From contig DASZNF010000141.1 in assembly GCA_035551355.1 (NCBI GenBank), positions 1 through 64,000 on the forward strand: 64,000 bases of DNA, written 5' to 3'. Below are positions 8,852 to 17,036 of this stretch, piece after piece. How positions within the stretch are numbered: the first letter of the stretch is position 1; each line of letters starts with the position of its first letter. The position numbers and the translations under genes are program-made. The notes beneath the pieces are model-generated. The model was not told the DNA's origin. It worked only from the letters and a program-made list of their open reading frames with translations, and made no database searches. The DNA comes from DATATV01 sp035551355. GTDB lineage: Bacteria > Actinomycetota > Actinomycetes > Mycobacteriales > Pseudonocardiaceae.

Positions 8852-8900
8852 ATATCGTTTTTCGATAGTATCGACAAACAATAGCATCGACAAACGATAT
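8852..8900 (-). promoter_or_regulatory. Nested palindromic operator upstream of DUF2975-HTH operon
   Basis: An AT-rich island in GC-rich DNA. The outer arms ATATCGTTTTTCGA (8852-8865) and TCGACAAACGATAT (8887-8900) are inverted with one mismatch. The centre holds a perfect TCGATA-G-TATCGA palindrome (8862-8874), and TCGACAAAC occurs twice (8871 and 8887). This is the usual kind of target for the YozG-type HTH protein encoded two genes downstream, and it overlaps the expected promoter. Binding is inferred. Confidence 0.6.
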
Positions 8901-8917
8901 GCGCGCGGTCGCATCGT

Positions 8918-9139
8918 GGCGAGGTGCGGGCGCGCGGTGAACACGATGGCGACGAAGACCGCCGGTCCGGGCACCAGCCACACCCCGGCCAGCGCGGGCA
9001 TGCCCAGCGCGTAGGCGACGTGCAGCACCGGGATCCGGCCCCACCTCGCGGCCGGTCGTCCGCCGAGCGGGGTGCCCAGCGCGCCCGCCGCGTAGAACGC
9101 CAGCAGCGCCGCCTCGCCCGCCGCGGTGCCCGCATGCAA
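8918..9139 (-). pseudogene. MFS transporter remnant (fosmidomycin-resistance-like)
   Basis: In frame with, and upstream of, DUF2975 there are about 70 codons that read like two adjacent helices of an MFS transporter. The motif-A-like segment is LGGRPAARWGRIPVLH (canonical G-x-L-a-D-r-x-G-r), flanked by ALLAFYAAGALGTP and GMPALAGVWLVPGPAVFVA. This resembles the middle of Fsr-type fosmidomycin-resistance antiporters. No start codon with a ribosome site and no remaining helices exist on either side, so only a fragment survives. Relics of such a short stretch are hard to prove without a database search. Confidence 0.55.
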
Positions 9140-9259
9140 TCGCTGCTGCTGTCTCGCCGAATTGCGAATTGCGAAACGCGGATCCGGGCGACGGCTGAGT
9201 TTTTTGTCATGCGGGTGCCAGTTCCGGGAAGACCTCTTTGTCGCGGCCGGACGATCCAC

Positions 9260-9289
9260 TTGACGGACCGGAATTCTCCCTTCTATCGT
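9260..9289 (+). promoter_or_regulatory. Candidate promoter for the CMD/PucR operon
   Basis: TTGACG (9260-9265) and TATCGT (9284-9289) are separated by 18 bp and lie 31 bp before the ATG of the carboxymuconolactone-decarboxylase-like gene. The -35 is good, the -10 is weak. Confidence 0.35.
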
Positions 9290-9319
9290 CGCTAAACCCG
9301 CAAATTCGCCACGTCGTCG

Positions 9320-9916
9320 ATGACGGGAGGCCGCCGTGCGCCGGATCGGCCAACCGTGACCGCCGGGCCCCGGGTGCCACCGGGTGGGCGGGCCGAGGTC
9401 GGGTTGCTCAACACCGCGCTGCTGGCCGTGGTCGGCCGGGTCACCGGCGCGGGCCGGCCGAACCTGTTCACCACCTTGGCCCGCCAGCGAAAACTGTTCC
9501 GGGCCTGGCTGCGGTTCGCCGCCCGGCTGATGCCCTACGGCACCCTGCCCCGCCCGGACACCGAACTGCTCATCCTGCGCACCGCGGCCAACTGCGACTG
9601 CGCCTACGAAATCCGTCACCACCAGGCACTGGCCCGGCGGGCCGGGTTGTCGGACGCGGAAATCGCCTGCGCCACCAGGGTTTCCGCGGAAGTGGAGTGG
9701 ACGCCGCACCAGGCCACGCTGCTGGCCGCCGCCGACGAACTGCACACCGACGGCCGGATCGCCGAGGCGACCTGGACCGCGCTGGGCAACGGGTACTCCG
9801 ACGGCCAGCTGATCGAATTGTGCCTGCTGGTCGGGCATTACCGGATGCTGGCCATGACCATCGCCAGCCTGGGCATCCAGCCGGACGCTTCGGCCGCACC
9901 GGCGGCGCGGGAATGA
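9320..9916 (+). CDS. Carboxymuconolactone decarboxylase family protein
   Basis: A 198-residue protein of the CMD/AhpD fold. The conserved region is RPDTELLILRTAANCDCAYE followed by IRHHQALARRAGLSDAEI, the usual E-(x)n-C-x-C-(x)n-H arrangement near the active site. A second CMD signature lies at LLAAADELHTDGRIAEATWTAL, and the C-terminal part QLIELCLLVGHYRMLAM completes the fold. Members decarboxylate gamma-carboxymuconolactone or act as peroxidase-like disulphide proteins; which applies here is unknown. Its stop overlaps the start of the PucR gene (ATGA), so the regulator probably senses something related to this enzyme's substrate. Confidence 0.88.
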   Translation: MTGGRRAPDRPTVTAGPRVPPGGRAEVGLLNTALLAVVGRVTGAGRPNLFTTLARQRKLFRAWLRFAARLMPYGTLPRPDTELLILRTAANCDCAYEIRHHQALARRAGLSDAEIACATRVSAEVEWTPHQATLLAAADELHTDGRIAEATWTALGNGYSDGQLIELCLLVGHYRMLAMTIASLGIQPDASAAPAARE

Positions 9917-11115
9917 GCGAGGTGACTGCCAACGGGCGGCCGGCCGATCCGTGGGCCGCGCTGCCCCGCGATCTGGCCCCGCTGCTGCGCCGGGAGGCCG
10001 GTGAGCTGGCCCGGGAGGTGGTGCGCGAGGTACGCCGGGGCATGCCCGAGTACGCCTGGGTATTCGACCAGCCCTACGGTGCGACGATCGTGTCCGGCAT
10101 CGAGTCGGCGGTGCACCAGTTCGCCGACCGGGTGGCCCGGCCGGCCGCGCCCCGGGCCCACACCCCGCCGGCCTACCGCCGGCTCGGCGAGTGCGAACTG
10201 GCGCACGGCCGCGGCCTGGCCGCGCTGCACGGCGCCTACCGGCTGGCCGCGCGGGTGATCTGGCGGCGCATCATCCGGCTGGGCGACCGGTGCGCGTTGT
10301 CCGTGCGCACGGTGGGACTGCTGGGCGAGGCCATGTTCGCGCACATCGACGAGCTGGCCGCGGTGTCGGTCGACGGGTACGCCAGTGCGCAGGCCGGTCA
10401 GGCCGGGGTGGCCGACCGGCGCCGGCGGCAGCTGCTGGCCGCGCTGCTCACCGAGCCGCCCGCACCCCGGGACCTGGTAAGGGAACTGGCCCGAACGTGC
10501 GACTGGGCGCCGCCGGAGCGAGTACGCGCGGTTGCACTGGAACCGTTGTCCGGAAACGGAAAGACGCCGCGATTACCCGAGTCGGTGCTCGCCGAGCTGG
10601 ACGGCGGCGAGCCCGGACTGCTGTTGTCCCAAGAGGATCTGGACGATCCGGCGGTGCGGACGCTGCTGCGCGAGCGGCGGGCGGTGACCGGACCGGCGGT
10701 GGCGCCGGACGACGCGGCCGCGTCGATGCGCTGGGCCCGGCGGGCGTTGGGCCTGGTGTGCCGGGGTGTGCTGCCCGATCAGCGGCCCACCGACGCCACC
10801 GCGCACCTGTCCACTCTGGTCCTGCTGGGCGACGTGCCGCTGCTGACCGAGCTGGTCCGGCGGGTGCTGGCGCCACTGGCCACGCTCACCCCGAAGCAGC
10901 GCGACCGGTTCGCCGAAACCCTGCTGGCCTGGCTGGTCACCCGGGGCGGCGCGCCGGAAGTCGCGGCCCGCCTTGGCATCCACCCGCAGACCGTGCGCTA
11001 CCGGATGCGTCGCCTTGACACGTTGTTCGGCGCGCGGCTGCGCGATCCGGACGCCCGGTTCGATCTGGAACTGGCCCTGCGCGCGCTGCGCCGCGACCGA
11101 GGTCACCCGGCCTGA
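9913..11115 (+). CDS. PucR-family transcriptional regulator
   Basis: A 400-residue regulator. The N-terminal 200 residues are a helical RsbRD/PucR-like sensor region, followed by a GGDEF-like fold without its motifs. The C terminus carries the PucR HTH_30 domain: GGAPEVAARLGIHPQTVRYR, MRRLDTLFGARLRDP and FDLELALRAL. The start is the ATG of an ATGA overlap with the CMD gene. PucR proteins regulate catabolic and stress genes in actinobacteria. It ends tail-to-tail with the acyl-CoA ligase gene, overlapping by 13 bp. Confidence 0.88.
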   Translation: MSEVTANGRPADPWAALPRDLAPLLRREAGELAREVVREVRRGMPEYAWVFDQPYGATIVSGIESAVHQFADRVARPAAPRAHTPPAYRRLGECELAHGRGLAALHGAYRLAARVIWRRIIRLGDRCALSVRTVGLLGEAMFAHIDELAAVSVDGYASAQAGQAGVADRRRRQLLAALLTEPPAPRDLVRELARTCDWAPPERVRAVALEPLSGNGKTPRLPESVLAELDGGEPGLLLSQEDLDDPAVRTLLRERRAVTGPAVAPDDAAASMRWARRALGLVCRGVLPDQRPTDATAHLSTLVLLGDVPLLTELVRRVLAPLATLTPKQRDRFAETLLAWLVTRGGAPEVAARLGIHPQTVRYRMRRLDTLFGARLRDPDARFDLELALRALRRDRGHPA

Positions 11116-12728
11116 GCATCCGATGTGGACAGATCGGCGTGTGCGATGCGCAGTTCCTTCTTGAGGATCTTGCCGCTGGGGTTCTTGGGTAGCGAGTCGG
11201 CGAACACCACGTACTTGGGCCGCTTGTACCCGGCCAGCACCTCGCGGGCGTGCGCGTCCACTTCCGCCGCGGTCAGCGTCACGCCCTCCTTGGGCACCAC
11301 CACCGCGGTCACCGCCTCGATCCAGTGCGGATGGCTGATGCCGAACACTGCCACCTCGGCCACTCCGTCCAGCCGGTAGATGGCCTCCTCGACCTCGCGG
11401 GAGGCCACGTTCTCCCCACCGGTCTTGATCATGTCCTTCTTGCGGTCGACCACGCTGAGGTAGCCGTCCTCGTCGATGATGCCGAGGTCCCCGGAGTGGA
11501 ACCAGCCGTTTCGGAACGCTGCGGCCGTCTTCTCCTCGTCCCGGTAGTAACCCAGCGCGGCGTGCGGGCTGCGGTGCACGATCTCGCCGATCTCGCCGCG
11601 CGGCACCTCGTTGTCCTCGTCGTCCACCACCCGGGTTTCCACGTTCAGCGCGGCCCGGCCGGCCGAACCGGCGTGCGGAAGTTGTTCGGTGGGGCCGAGA
11701 ATGGTGGCCAGGGGCGCCATTTCCGTTTGCCCGTAGAAGTTCCACAGCCGGACCCCGGGCAGCCGCTGGTGCAGTTCGCGAAGAACCTCCACCGGCATGG
11801 CCGACGCACCGTAGTACCCCTTGCGCAGGCTGGACAGGTCGCGGGTGTCGAAATCGGGGTGCCGCAACAGGGAGATCCACACCGTGGGCGGGCAGAACAG
11901 CTTGGTCGCCTTCTCCCGTTCGATGGTTTCCAGCAGGGCGGCCGGACCCGGGCCGGGCAGGATGATGCTGGTCGCGCCGAGATACACGTCGGTGGACAGG
12001 AAACAGTCCAGCTGCGCGCAGTGGTACAGCGGCAGCGAGTGCACCTCGATGTCGTCGGTGGCCATCTCGCCGTCGATGGCGCAGGACACGTACTGGTTGA
12101 TCAGCGACCGGCTGGACAGCAGCACGCCCTTGGGCCGGGACTCGGTGCCCGAGGTGTACATCAACCGGATCGGATCGTCGTCGCCGACCAGCGTGGTCAC
12201 CGGACCGGCGTCCCCGGTTTCCAGCCACTCGTCCACGTTTTCCCAGCCATCATCGGGAGTCTGGCCGGACAGGCTCAGCCAGCCGCGCAGCCCGCCGGTC
12301 AGCCCGGCCGAGGCCATCGCCTGGGCGCCGGTGGCGGCCAGCGCGTCCTCGGCGATCAGGCCACGCGCGCCGGAATGGTCCAGGATGAACGCGATCTCCT
12401 CGGCCTGGAGCATGAAGTTCACCGGCACCAGCACCACGCCCAGCCGCGCGGTGGCGAACGACAGAACCACGTACTGCCAGCAGTTGTGACTCAACAGCGC
12501 CAGCCGGTCGCCCTTGCCGAGACCGCGTGCGGACAGCGCGTTCGCGCACCGGTTGACCAGCCGGTCGAACTCGGTGAAGGTGATTCGTCGCGGCCCTGCC
12601 ACAATGGCCGTCTTGTCCGGATAGCGCATCGCGGTGCGGTGCACCAGGTCCCCGACCCCGTGCCGCCGAGCCCGGGCGATCGCCTCGCTGGTCTGCGCGC
12701 TGTACGCGGTGTCCCCACGGCTGGTCAT
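11103..12728 (-). CDS. Acyl-CoA synthetase (AMP-forming, FadD/FACL type)
   Basis: A 541-residue ANL-superfamily ligase that activates a carboxylic acid as acyl-AMP and transfers it to CoA. Motifs in order: the P-loop-like YTSGTESRPKGV (A3), the adenine motif NFYGQTEMAP (A5), GWFHSGDLGIIDEDGY (A7), DRKKDMIKTGGENV (hinge A8) and NPSGKILKKELR with the catalytic lysine (A10). Length is normal. GAGGAGG lies 10 bp before the ATG. It follows the WHG-type TetR gene by 75 bp on the same strand, and a dienelactone hydrolase precedes that, suggesting a small catabolic operon. Substrate chain length or ring type cannot be read from sequence. Confidence 0.93.
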   Translation of the reverse strand: MTSRGDTAYSAQTSEAIARARRHGVGDLVHRTAMRYPDKTAIVAGPRRITFTEFDRLVNRCANALSARGLGKGDRLALLSHNCWQYVVLSFATARLGVVLVPVNFMLQAEEIAFILDHSGARGLIAEDALAATGAQAMASAGLTGGLRGWLSLSGQTPDDGWENVDEWLETGDAGPVTTLVGDDDPIRLMYTSGTESRPKGVLLSSRSLINQYVSCAIDGEMATDDIEVHSLPLYHCAQLDCFLSTDVYLGATSIILPGPGPAALLETIEREKATKLFCPPTVWISLLRHPDFDTRDLSSLRKGYYGASAMPVEVLRELHQRLPGVRLWNFYGQTEMAPLATILGPTEQLPHAGSAGRAALNVETRVVDDEDNEVPRGEIGEIVHRSPHAALGYYRDEEKTAAAFRNGWFHSGDLGIIDEDGYLSVVDRKKDMIKTGGENVASREVEEAIYRLDGVAEVAVFGISHPHWIEAVTAVVVPKEGVTLTAAEVDAHAREVLAGYKRPKYVVFADSLPKNPSGKILKKELRIAHADLSTSDAQAG

Positions 12729-12803
12729 CTCGGCCGGGCCTCCTCGCGAACGGGTGGCCAGACGATATAGCCGCGCGCCGCGTTCCGCCAGGTTTTCGCC
12801 TGC

Positions 12804-13421
12804 CTAACGCGATCCCAGCGCCGCCTCGGCCAGCGCCCGGCTGGCGGCCACCGCCTCGGCCGCGATGTCCTCGACCTCGGTGGTGCGGCGGGTGAAGAAG
12901 CCGGACAGGAACAGCGTGGCGTAGCCGTGCGCGGCGGCCAGGTGACGCTCCAGCAGTTGCAGTGCGGCCGGCATGTCGCCGCCGGTCAGCGCGTTGCCAA
13001 GGGGCAGCAGCAGGTCGATCACGACGCGCCCGGCGGTCAGCAGCTCGGCGTCGCCGAAGCCCTGCAACTCCGGGTTGAAGATCAGGTCGAACCCGGCCCG
13101 GCGCCTGCTGACGAACCGCACGTACACCCCGGCCGTCGCGCCCAGCGCGGCCACCGCCCAATCCGGCTCGGCCCGATCCACTGCTTCCAGCGCGGACCGC
13201 ATTTCCGTGCCCAGTTCTTCGGCCGCCGCGATGGCCGCCGCAGCCAGCAATGCCTGCCGGCTGGGAAAGTGCCGGTACGGCGCGGCGGTGCTGACCCCGG
13301 TGCGCCGGGCCGCCTCGGCCACCGACAGCGCGGCGATGCCCTTCTCCGCGATCAGCGTCAGCGCCGCGGTGATCAGCGCGGCCCGCAGATCGCCGTGGTG
13401 ATACGTGCGCCGCGCGGTCAT
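12804..13421 (-). CDS. TetR/AcrR regulator, WHG type
   Basis: A 205-residue repressor starting MTARRTYHHGDLRAALI, the standard N terminus of the WHG subfamily. The HTH is GIAALSVAEAARRTGVSTAA followed by PYRHFPSRQALL. The C-terminal domain carries the WHG-type pattern around LERHLAAAHGYATLFLSGFF. The in-frame stretch upstream of 13421 is not protein-like, so the internal ATG is used. It lies between dienelactone hydrolase (37 bp upstream) and acyl-CoA ligase, and probably represses that set. Confidence 0.9.
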   Translation of the reverse strand: MTARRTYHHGDLRAALITAALTLIAEKGIAALSVAEAARRTGVSTAAPYRHFPSRQALLAAAAIAAAEELGTEMRSALEAVDRAEPDWAVAALGATAGVYVRFVSRRRAGFDLIFNPELQGFGDAELLTAGRVVIDLLLPLGNALTGGDMPAALQLLERHLAAAHGYATLFLSGFFTRRTTEVEDIAAEAVAASRALAEAALGSR

Positions 13422-13458
13422 GACCCGATCTTCCCCCTGCCGAATGCGGGCGGCCCGG

Positions 13459-14178
13459 TCAGGCCAGCGTGGTGGACCGGATGAAGGCCAGCGCCTGCGG
13501 CCAGGCCAGGTCGGCGGCGGCCTTGTTGACCGGATTGCCGTGCCGGCCCTTGGCGCTGAAACCGTGCTCGGCACCGGGGTAGAGGTGGATCAGGCTGGCC
13601 GCCTCGGCGCGGGAGTGCAACGCCGTTTGCAGCGCCTGGAAACTCTCCTGCGGCACCAGATGATCCTGGCCCGGGTAGAGCATCATGACCGGCGCGCCGA
13701 TCGCGGCGGCCGAGTCGACCGCGCTGATCGTGTGGTTGGCCGCGGGGGTGCCGGGCACGGTGGGGTGGTAGGCCACGATGCTGGCCAGCCGTTGGTCCCG
13801 GGCGCCGTGCAACAGGGCGAACCGGCCGCCCATGCACCAGCCGATCGCGCCGACCCGCTGGCAGCCCAGTTCGCCGAACAGGTGGTCGGTCAGCGTGGCC
13901 AGCTCGGTCAGGCTGGCCTCGTCGTCCAGTTGTCCCATCCACTCGCCGAGCGTGTCGAACGGGGTCTCGTCGCCGCTGGGCCGGCCGCGCCACGGGTCCC
14001 AGGACAGTGCGGTGACCCCGGCGGCGGCGATGCCGTCGGCGAATTCCTTCACCTGACCGGAGATTCCGCTGATCATCGGGATGACCAGCATGCCGCCGGG
14101 CGAGCCGCCGGCCGGACGGGACAGGTAGGCGTTGAGGCCGTTGACGGTGGTCATGGTGCTCTCGATGTCGGCTGCCAT
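13459..14178 (-). CDS. Dienelactone hydrolase family protein
   Basis: A 239-residue alpha/beta hydrolase. The nucleophile motif is GWCMGGR, where Cys115 replaces serine as in true dienelactone hydrolases; Asp172 (YPGQDHLVP) and His205 (YPGAEHGF) complete the Cys-Asp-His triad. The N-terminal GGMLVIPMISGISGQVKEFA forms the oxyanion region. Such enzymes hydrolyse dienelactones in chloroaromatic degradation or similar lactones. Start at MAADIES; MTTVNGL nine residues in is an alternative. First gene of a likely operon with the TetR and acyl-CoA ligase genes. Confidence 0.92.
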   Translation of the reverse strand: MAADIESTMTTVNGLNAYLSRPAGGSPGGMLVIPMISGISGQVKEFADGIAAAGVTALSWDPWRGRPSGDETPFDTLGEWMGQLDDEASLTELATLTDHLFGELGCQRVGAIGWCMGGRFALLHGARDQRLASIVAYHPTVPGTPAANHTISAVDSAAAIGAPVMMLYPGQDHLVPQESFQALQTALHSRAEAASLIHLYPGAEHGFSAKGRHGNPVNKAAADLAWPQALAFIRSTTLA

Positions 14179-14235
14179 AGGACCAACCCTAGGCCGGAAG
14201 CTCTTGACCGGGCGGGGCGGCGGAGCGCATAGTCC

Positions 14236-14272
14236 TGTTCGTCAGTCGGGCAAGTGTACGTCAGTCGAACAA
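14236..14272 (+). promoter_or_regulatory. Candidate operator of the dicarboxylate-transporter island
   Basis: Two near-identical direct repeats, GTCAGTCGGGCAA (14241-14253) and GTCAGTCGAACAA (14260-14272), are 19 bp apart. Overlapping them is an inverted pair TGTTCG (14236-14241) and CGAACA (14266-14271). They lie 15 bp before the transporter ATG, where a repressor or activator such as the IclR protein encoded downstream could bind. Binding is inferred. Confidence 0.45.
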
Positions 14273-14287
14273 ACGGAGACGGAGACG

Positions 14288-15604
14288 ATGATGTCGCCCG
14301 GAACCTTCCTGCGCAGCGCGTTCACCACGAAGCTGTACCTGACCGTCCTGGTGGCCATCGTGCTCGGCGGGGCGCTCGGCCTGGTTGCGCCCGGCGTCGG
14401 CGCCGCCATGCAACCGATCGGCACCGGATTCATCTCGCTGATCCAGATGCTCATCGCACCGGTGGTGTTCTGCACCATCGTCACCGGCGTCGCCTCGGCC
14501 GGCGCGCTGGCCCGGGTCGGCCGGATCGGCGTGAAAGCGTTGGTGTACTTCGAAGTTCTCACCACGGTGGCGTTGCTGATCGGCCTGATCGTGATGAACG
14601 TGTTCAAGCCCGGCGCGGGCATCCACGCCAACCCGCACAGCCTCAAACTGTCCGGCACCGCCGCGCAGTACGCGCAGACCGGCGCGGCCACGCACTGGTA
14701 CGACTTCCTGGTCGACATCATCCCCAAGACCGTGGTCAGCGCGTTCACCGAGGGCAACGTGCTGCAGGTGCTGCTGGTGGCCATCCTGGCCGCGATCGCG
14801 TTGCGGGCCATGGGCGAGGCGGGCGCGCCGATCGTGCGCGGCATCGAACGGGTCGGCGAGATGGTGTTCGGCATCGTCCGGCTGATCATGTACCTGGCGC
14901 CGCTGGGCGCGTTCGGTGCGATGGCCTACACCACGGCCAAGTTCGGCGCCTCCACCCTGGTCAGCCTGGGCGGTGTGGTCGCGTTGTTCTGGGGCACCGG
15001 GATTCTGTTCTGCCTGCTGGTGTTCGGCCTGCTGGCCCGGCTGTGCGGGATCCGGGTGTTGCGGCTGTACCGGTATTTCAAGAGCGAAATCCTGATCACC
15101 GTGGGCACCGCCAACTACGAGGCGGTCATGCCGGCGCTGATGACCAAACTGGAGAAAGTGGGCTGCCCCAAGCGAATCGTCGGCCTGGTGGTGCCCTCGG
15201 GTTACGCGTTCAACGGCGACGGGGTGTGCCTGTACCTGGGTTTCGCCTCGCTGTACATCGCGCAGGCGTTCGACGTGCGGCTGTCGATCTGGCAGCAGAT
15301 CGGGCTGCTCGCGGTGTTCATGATCACCTCCAAGGGCAGCGCGGGGGTGGCCGGGGCGGGCTTCGTCATCCTGGCCGCCACGTTGTCCACCACCGGCACC
15401 GTGCCGGTCGCGGGCATCATGCTGATCCTTGGCGTGGACCGGTTCCTGTCCACCATGCGCGGCATCGTCAGCCTGTGCGGCCAGCTGCTGGGCAGCATCG
15501 TGGTCAGCCGGTGGGAGGGGGAACTGGATCTGGTGCGGGCCCGGCGCGAACTCGCTGGCGAGAAGACCGGCCAGGAGCTGCCGGAGAGCGTTCCGGTGGC
15601 CTGA
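14288..15604 (+). CDS. Dicarboxylate/amino acid:cation symporter (DctA/GltP family)
   Basis: A 438-residue polytopic protein of the DAACS family, with about eight transmembrane helices and two re-entrant loops. Family signatures are the first helix LYLTVLVAIVLGGALGL, FISLIQMLIAPVVFCTIVTG, a serine-rich-type hairpin replaced by GTANYEAVMPALM, the substrate-binding helix PSGYAFNGDG and GIMLILGVDRFLSTMRG. It takes up C4-dicarboxylates or related organic acids with Na+ or H+. ATG start at 14288 behind GGAGACGGAGA. First gene of a putative operon with CMD and lactonase genes, so the substrate may be a pyrone- or muconate-type acid (inference). Confidence 0.93.
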   Translation: MMSPGTFLRSAFTTKLYLTVLVAIVLGGALGLVAPGVGAAMQPIGTGFISLIQMLIAPVVFCTIVTGVASAGALARVGRIGVKALVYFEVLTTVALLIGLIVMNVFKPGAGIHANPHSLKLSGTAAQYAQTGAATHWYDFLVDIIPKTVVSAFTEGNVLQVLLVAILAAIALRAMGEAGAPIVRGIERVGEMVFGIVRLIMYLAPLGAFGAMAYTTAKFGASTLVSLGGVVALFWGTGILFCLLVFGLLARLCGIRVLRLYRYFKSEILITVGTANYEAVMPALMTKLEKVGCPKRIVGLVVPSGYAFNGDGVCLYLGFASLYIAQAFDVRLSIWQQIGLLAVFMITSKGSAGVAGAGFVILAATLSTTGTVPVAGIMLILGVDRFLSTMRGIVSLCGQLLGSIVVSRWEGELDLVRARRELAGEKTGQELPESVPVA

Positions 15605-15660
15605 AAGTGTTGTCGGACAAGGGGAGAACGGGCGCGACCGCGTCCGGGGAAAGGACCCAG

Positions 15661-16167
15661 ATGGCCAGGCTCGACACCGCGACGGAGGGTGGTGAGGTCG
15701 CCGACCGGATCCGGCAACGCCGGGGCGGCCGCCTCACAGCGCTGGACGGCATGTTGTTGCACAGCCCGCAGTTCGCGGACGGCTGGAACAGTCTGCTCGG
15801 CGCGATCCGCACCCGGTCCACGCTGCCGCCGGACATCCGCGAACTCGCCGTGCTGCGCGTCGCCGAACTCAACGGCGCCGACTACGAGTGGGCCGCGCAC
15901 GAGCCGGTGGCCAAGAACGCGGGCATGACCACCGAGCAGATCACCGCGCTGCGGGTCGGCGCGGACACCGCGGTGCTGGACGACCGCCAGCGGGCCACCC
16001 TGGCCTACACCGACGCCATGACCCGGTACATCGTGGTTCCCGACCCGATTTTCCATGCGGTGGAGGAGTTCTACGACGAACAGCAGATCGTGGAGCTGAC
16101 CGCGACGGTGGCCGCGTACAACATGGTGTCCCGGTTCCTGGTGGCCCTGCGGGTGGGGGAGGAATGA
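15661..16167 (+). CDS. Carboxymuconolactone decarboxylase family protein
   Basis: A 168-residue CMD-fold protein. The core is LPPDIRELAVLRVAELNGAD with the conserved E-x3-L-x-V pattern, then YEWAAHEPVAKNAGMTTEQI; the Cys pair typical of AhpD-like members is absent, as in the decarboxylase-like branch. The C-terminal helix EQQIVELTATVAAYNMVSRF is diagnostic. Start ATG has GGAAAGGA 8 bp upstream. Its stop overlaps the lactonase start (ATGA). Together with the lactonase it suggests ring-cleavage product turnover. Confidence 0.88.
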   Translation: MARLDTATEGGEVADRIRQRRGGRLTALDGMLLHSPQFADGWNSLLGAIRTRSTLPPDIRELAVLRVAELNGADYEWAAHEPVAKNAGMTTEQITALRVGADTAVLDDRQRATLAYTDAMTRYIVVPDPIFHAVEEFYDEQQIVELTATVAAYNMVSRFLVALRVGEE

Positions 16168-17036
16168 CCAGCTGCCCCGGCCCCGACCGGAATCCGGTGC
16201 CGCCCGCTCTTGTTCTGCCACCGGGAAGTTGTGACGCGCACTGCCACATCTTCGGGCCGCGCGACCGATTTCCGTATGCGGCCGACCGCACCTTCACCCC
16301 GCCGGAGGCGCCCAAGGAGGATCTGTTCGCACTGCAGGAGTTCCTCGGCTTCTCGCGCGCGGTGATCGTGCAGTCGGCCTGTCACGGCACCGATCACGCC
16401 GCCCTGCTGGACGCGCTGGCCACCGGACCGGACCGCTGTCGCGGGGTGGCGCTGGTGACCCCGCGGACCACGGCGGCGGAGATCGAGCGCTGGCACGCGG
16501 CCGGGGTGCGCGGAGCCCGGTTGCACTTCACCCCGCACCTGGGCGCCGCGCCGGCGGCCGAGGACATCGCGGCGATCGTGGCCAAGATCCGGGATCGCCC
16601 CTGGCACATCGACCTGCACGTGGCCGGCGACGGCGTGGCCGAGCACGAGGATCTGGTGCGGTCGCTGCCGGTCCCGGTGGTGATCGACCACATGGCCCGG
16701 GTCGACCTGCACGCCGGGCCCGACAGCACCGCGGTGACCGCGCTTCTTCGGTTGCTGGACACCGGAAACGTGTGGGTGAAGCTCAGCGGCGCGGACCGGA
16801 TCGCCACCGCGCCGCCGGAGCTGTCCGACGCGGCCGCGTTCGCCGCGCGGCTGGCCGCGCACGCGCCCGAGCGGGTGGTGTGGGGCACCGACTTCCCGCA
16901 CCCCAACACGCACGGCTTCATGCCCAACGACGGCGACCTGCTCAACCTGCTTCCTCGGATCGTGCCGGACGAGGCCGAACGGTATCGTTTGCTGGTGACG
17001 AATCCCGTGCGGTGCTTTGATTTTCCGGAGGGTTAG
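16164..17036 (+). CDS. Amidohydrolase-family lactonase (2-pyrone-4,6-dicarboxylate hydrolase-like)
   Basis: A 290-residue amidohydrolase-superfamily TIM barrel of the LigI/COG3618 branch. Conserved elements are SCDAHCHIFGPRDRFPYA at strand 1, RGARLHFTPH, WHIDLHVAGDG, VPVVIDHMARVD, WVKLSGADR and VVWGTDFPHPN with the catalytic Asp. LigI hydrolyses 2-pyrone-4,6-dicarboxylate in protocatechuate 4,5-cleavage; the closest chemistry here is lactone or pyrone hydrolysis. The start is coupled to the CMD gene by ATGA. Its stop overlaps the convergent IclR gene by 4 bp. Family assignment is strong, exact substrate is not. Confidence 0.9.
   Translation: MTSCPGPDRNPVPPALVLPPGSCDAHCHIFGPRDRFPYAADRTFTPPEAPKEDLFALQEFLGFSRAVIVQSACHGTDHAALLDALATGPDRCRGVALVTPRTTAAEIERWHAAGVRGARLHFTPHLGAAPAAEDIAAIVAKIRDRPWHIDLHVAGDGVAEHEDLVRSLPVPVVIDHMARVDLHAGPDSTAVTALLRLLDTGNVWVKLSGADRIATAPPELSDAAAFAARLAAHAPERVVWGTDFPHPNTHGFMPNDGDLLNLLPRIVPDEAERYRLLVTNPVRCFDFPEG

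Noticed and set aside
8840..9838. Upstream in-frame extension of the DUF2975 frame
   Set aside because: It crosses the palindromic operator, an MFS remnant and the antisense of the CMD gene; the GTG at 8839 has a strong ribosome site.
11250..12770. Long plus-strand frame antisense to the acyl-CoA ligase
   Set aside because: Repetitive Gly/Arg/Gln composition and no recognisable domain; the ligase on the other strand has every family motif.
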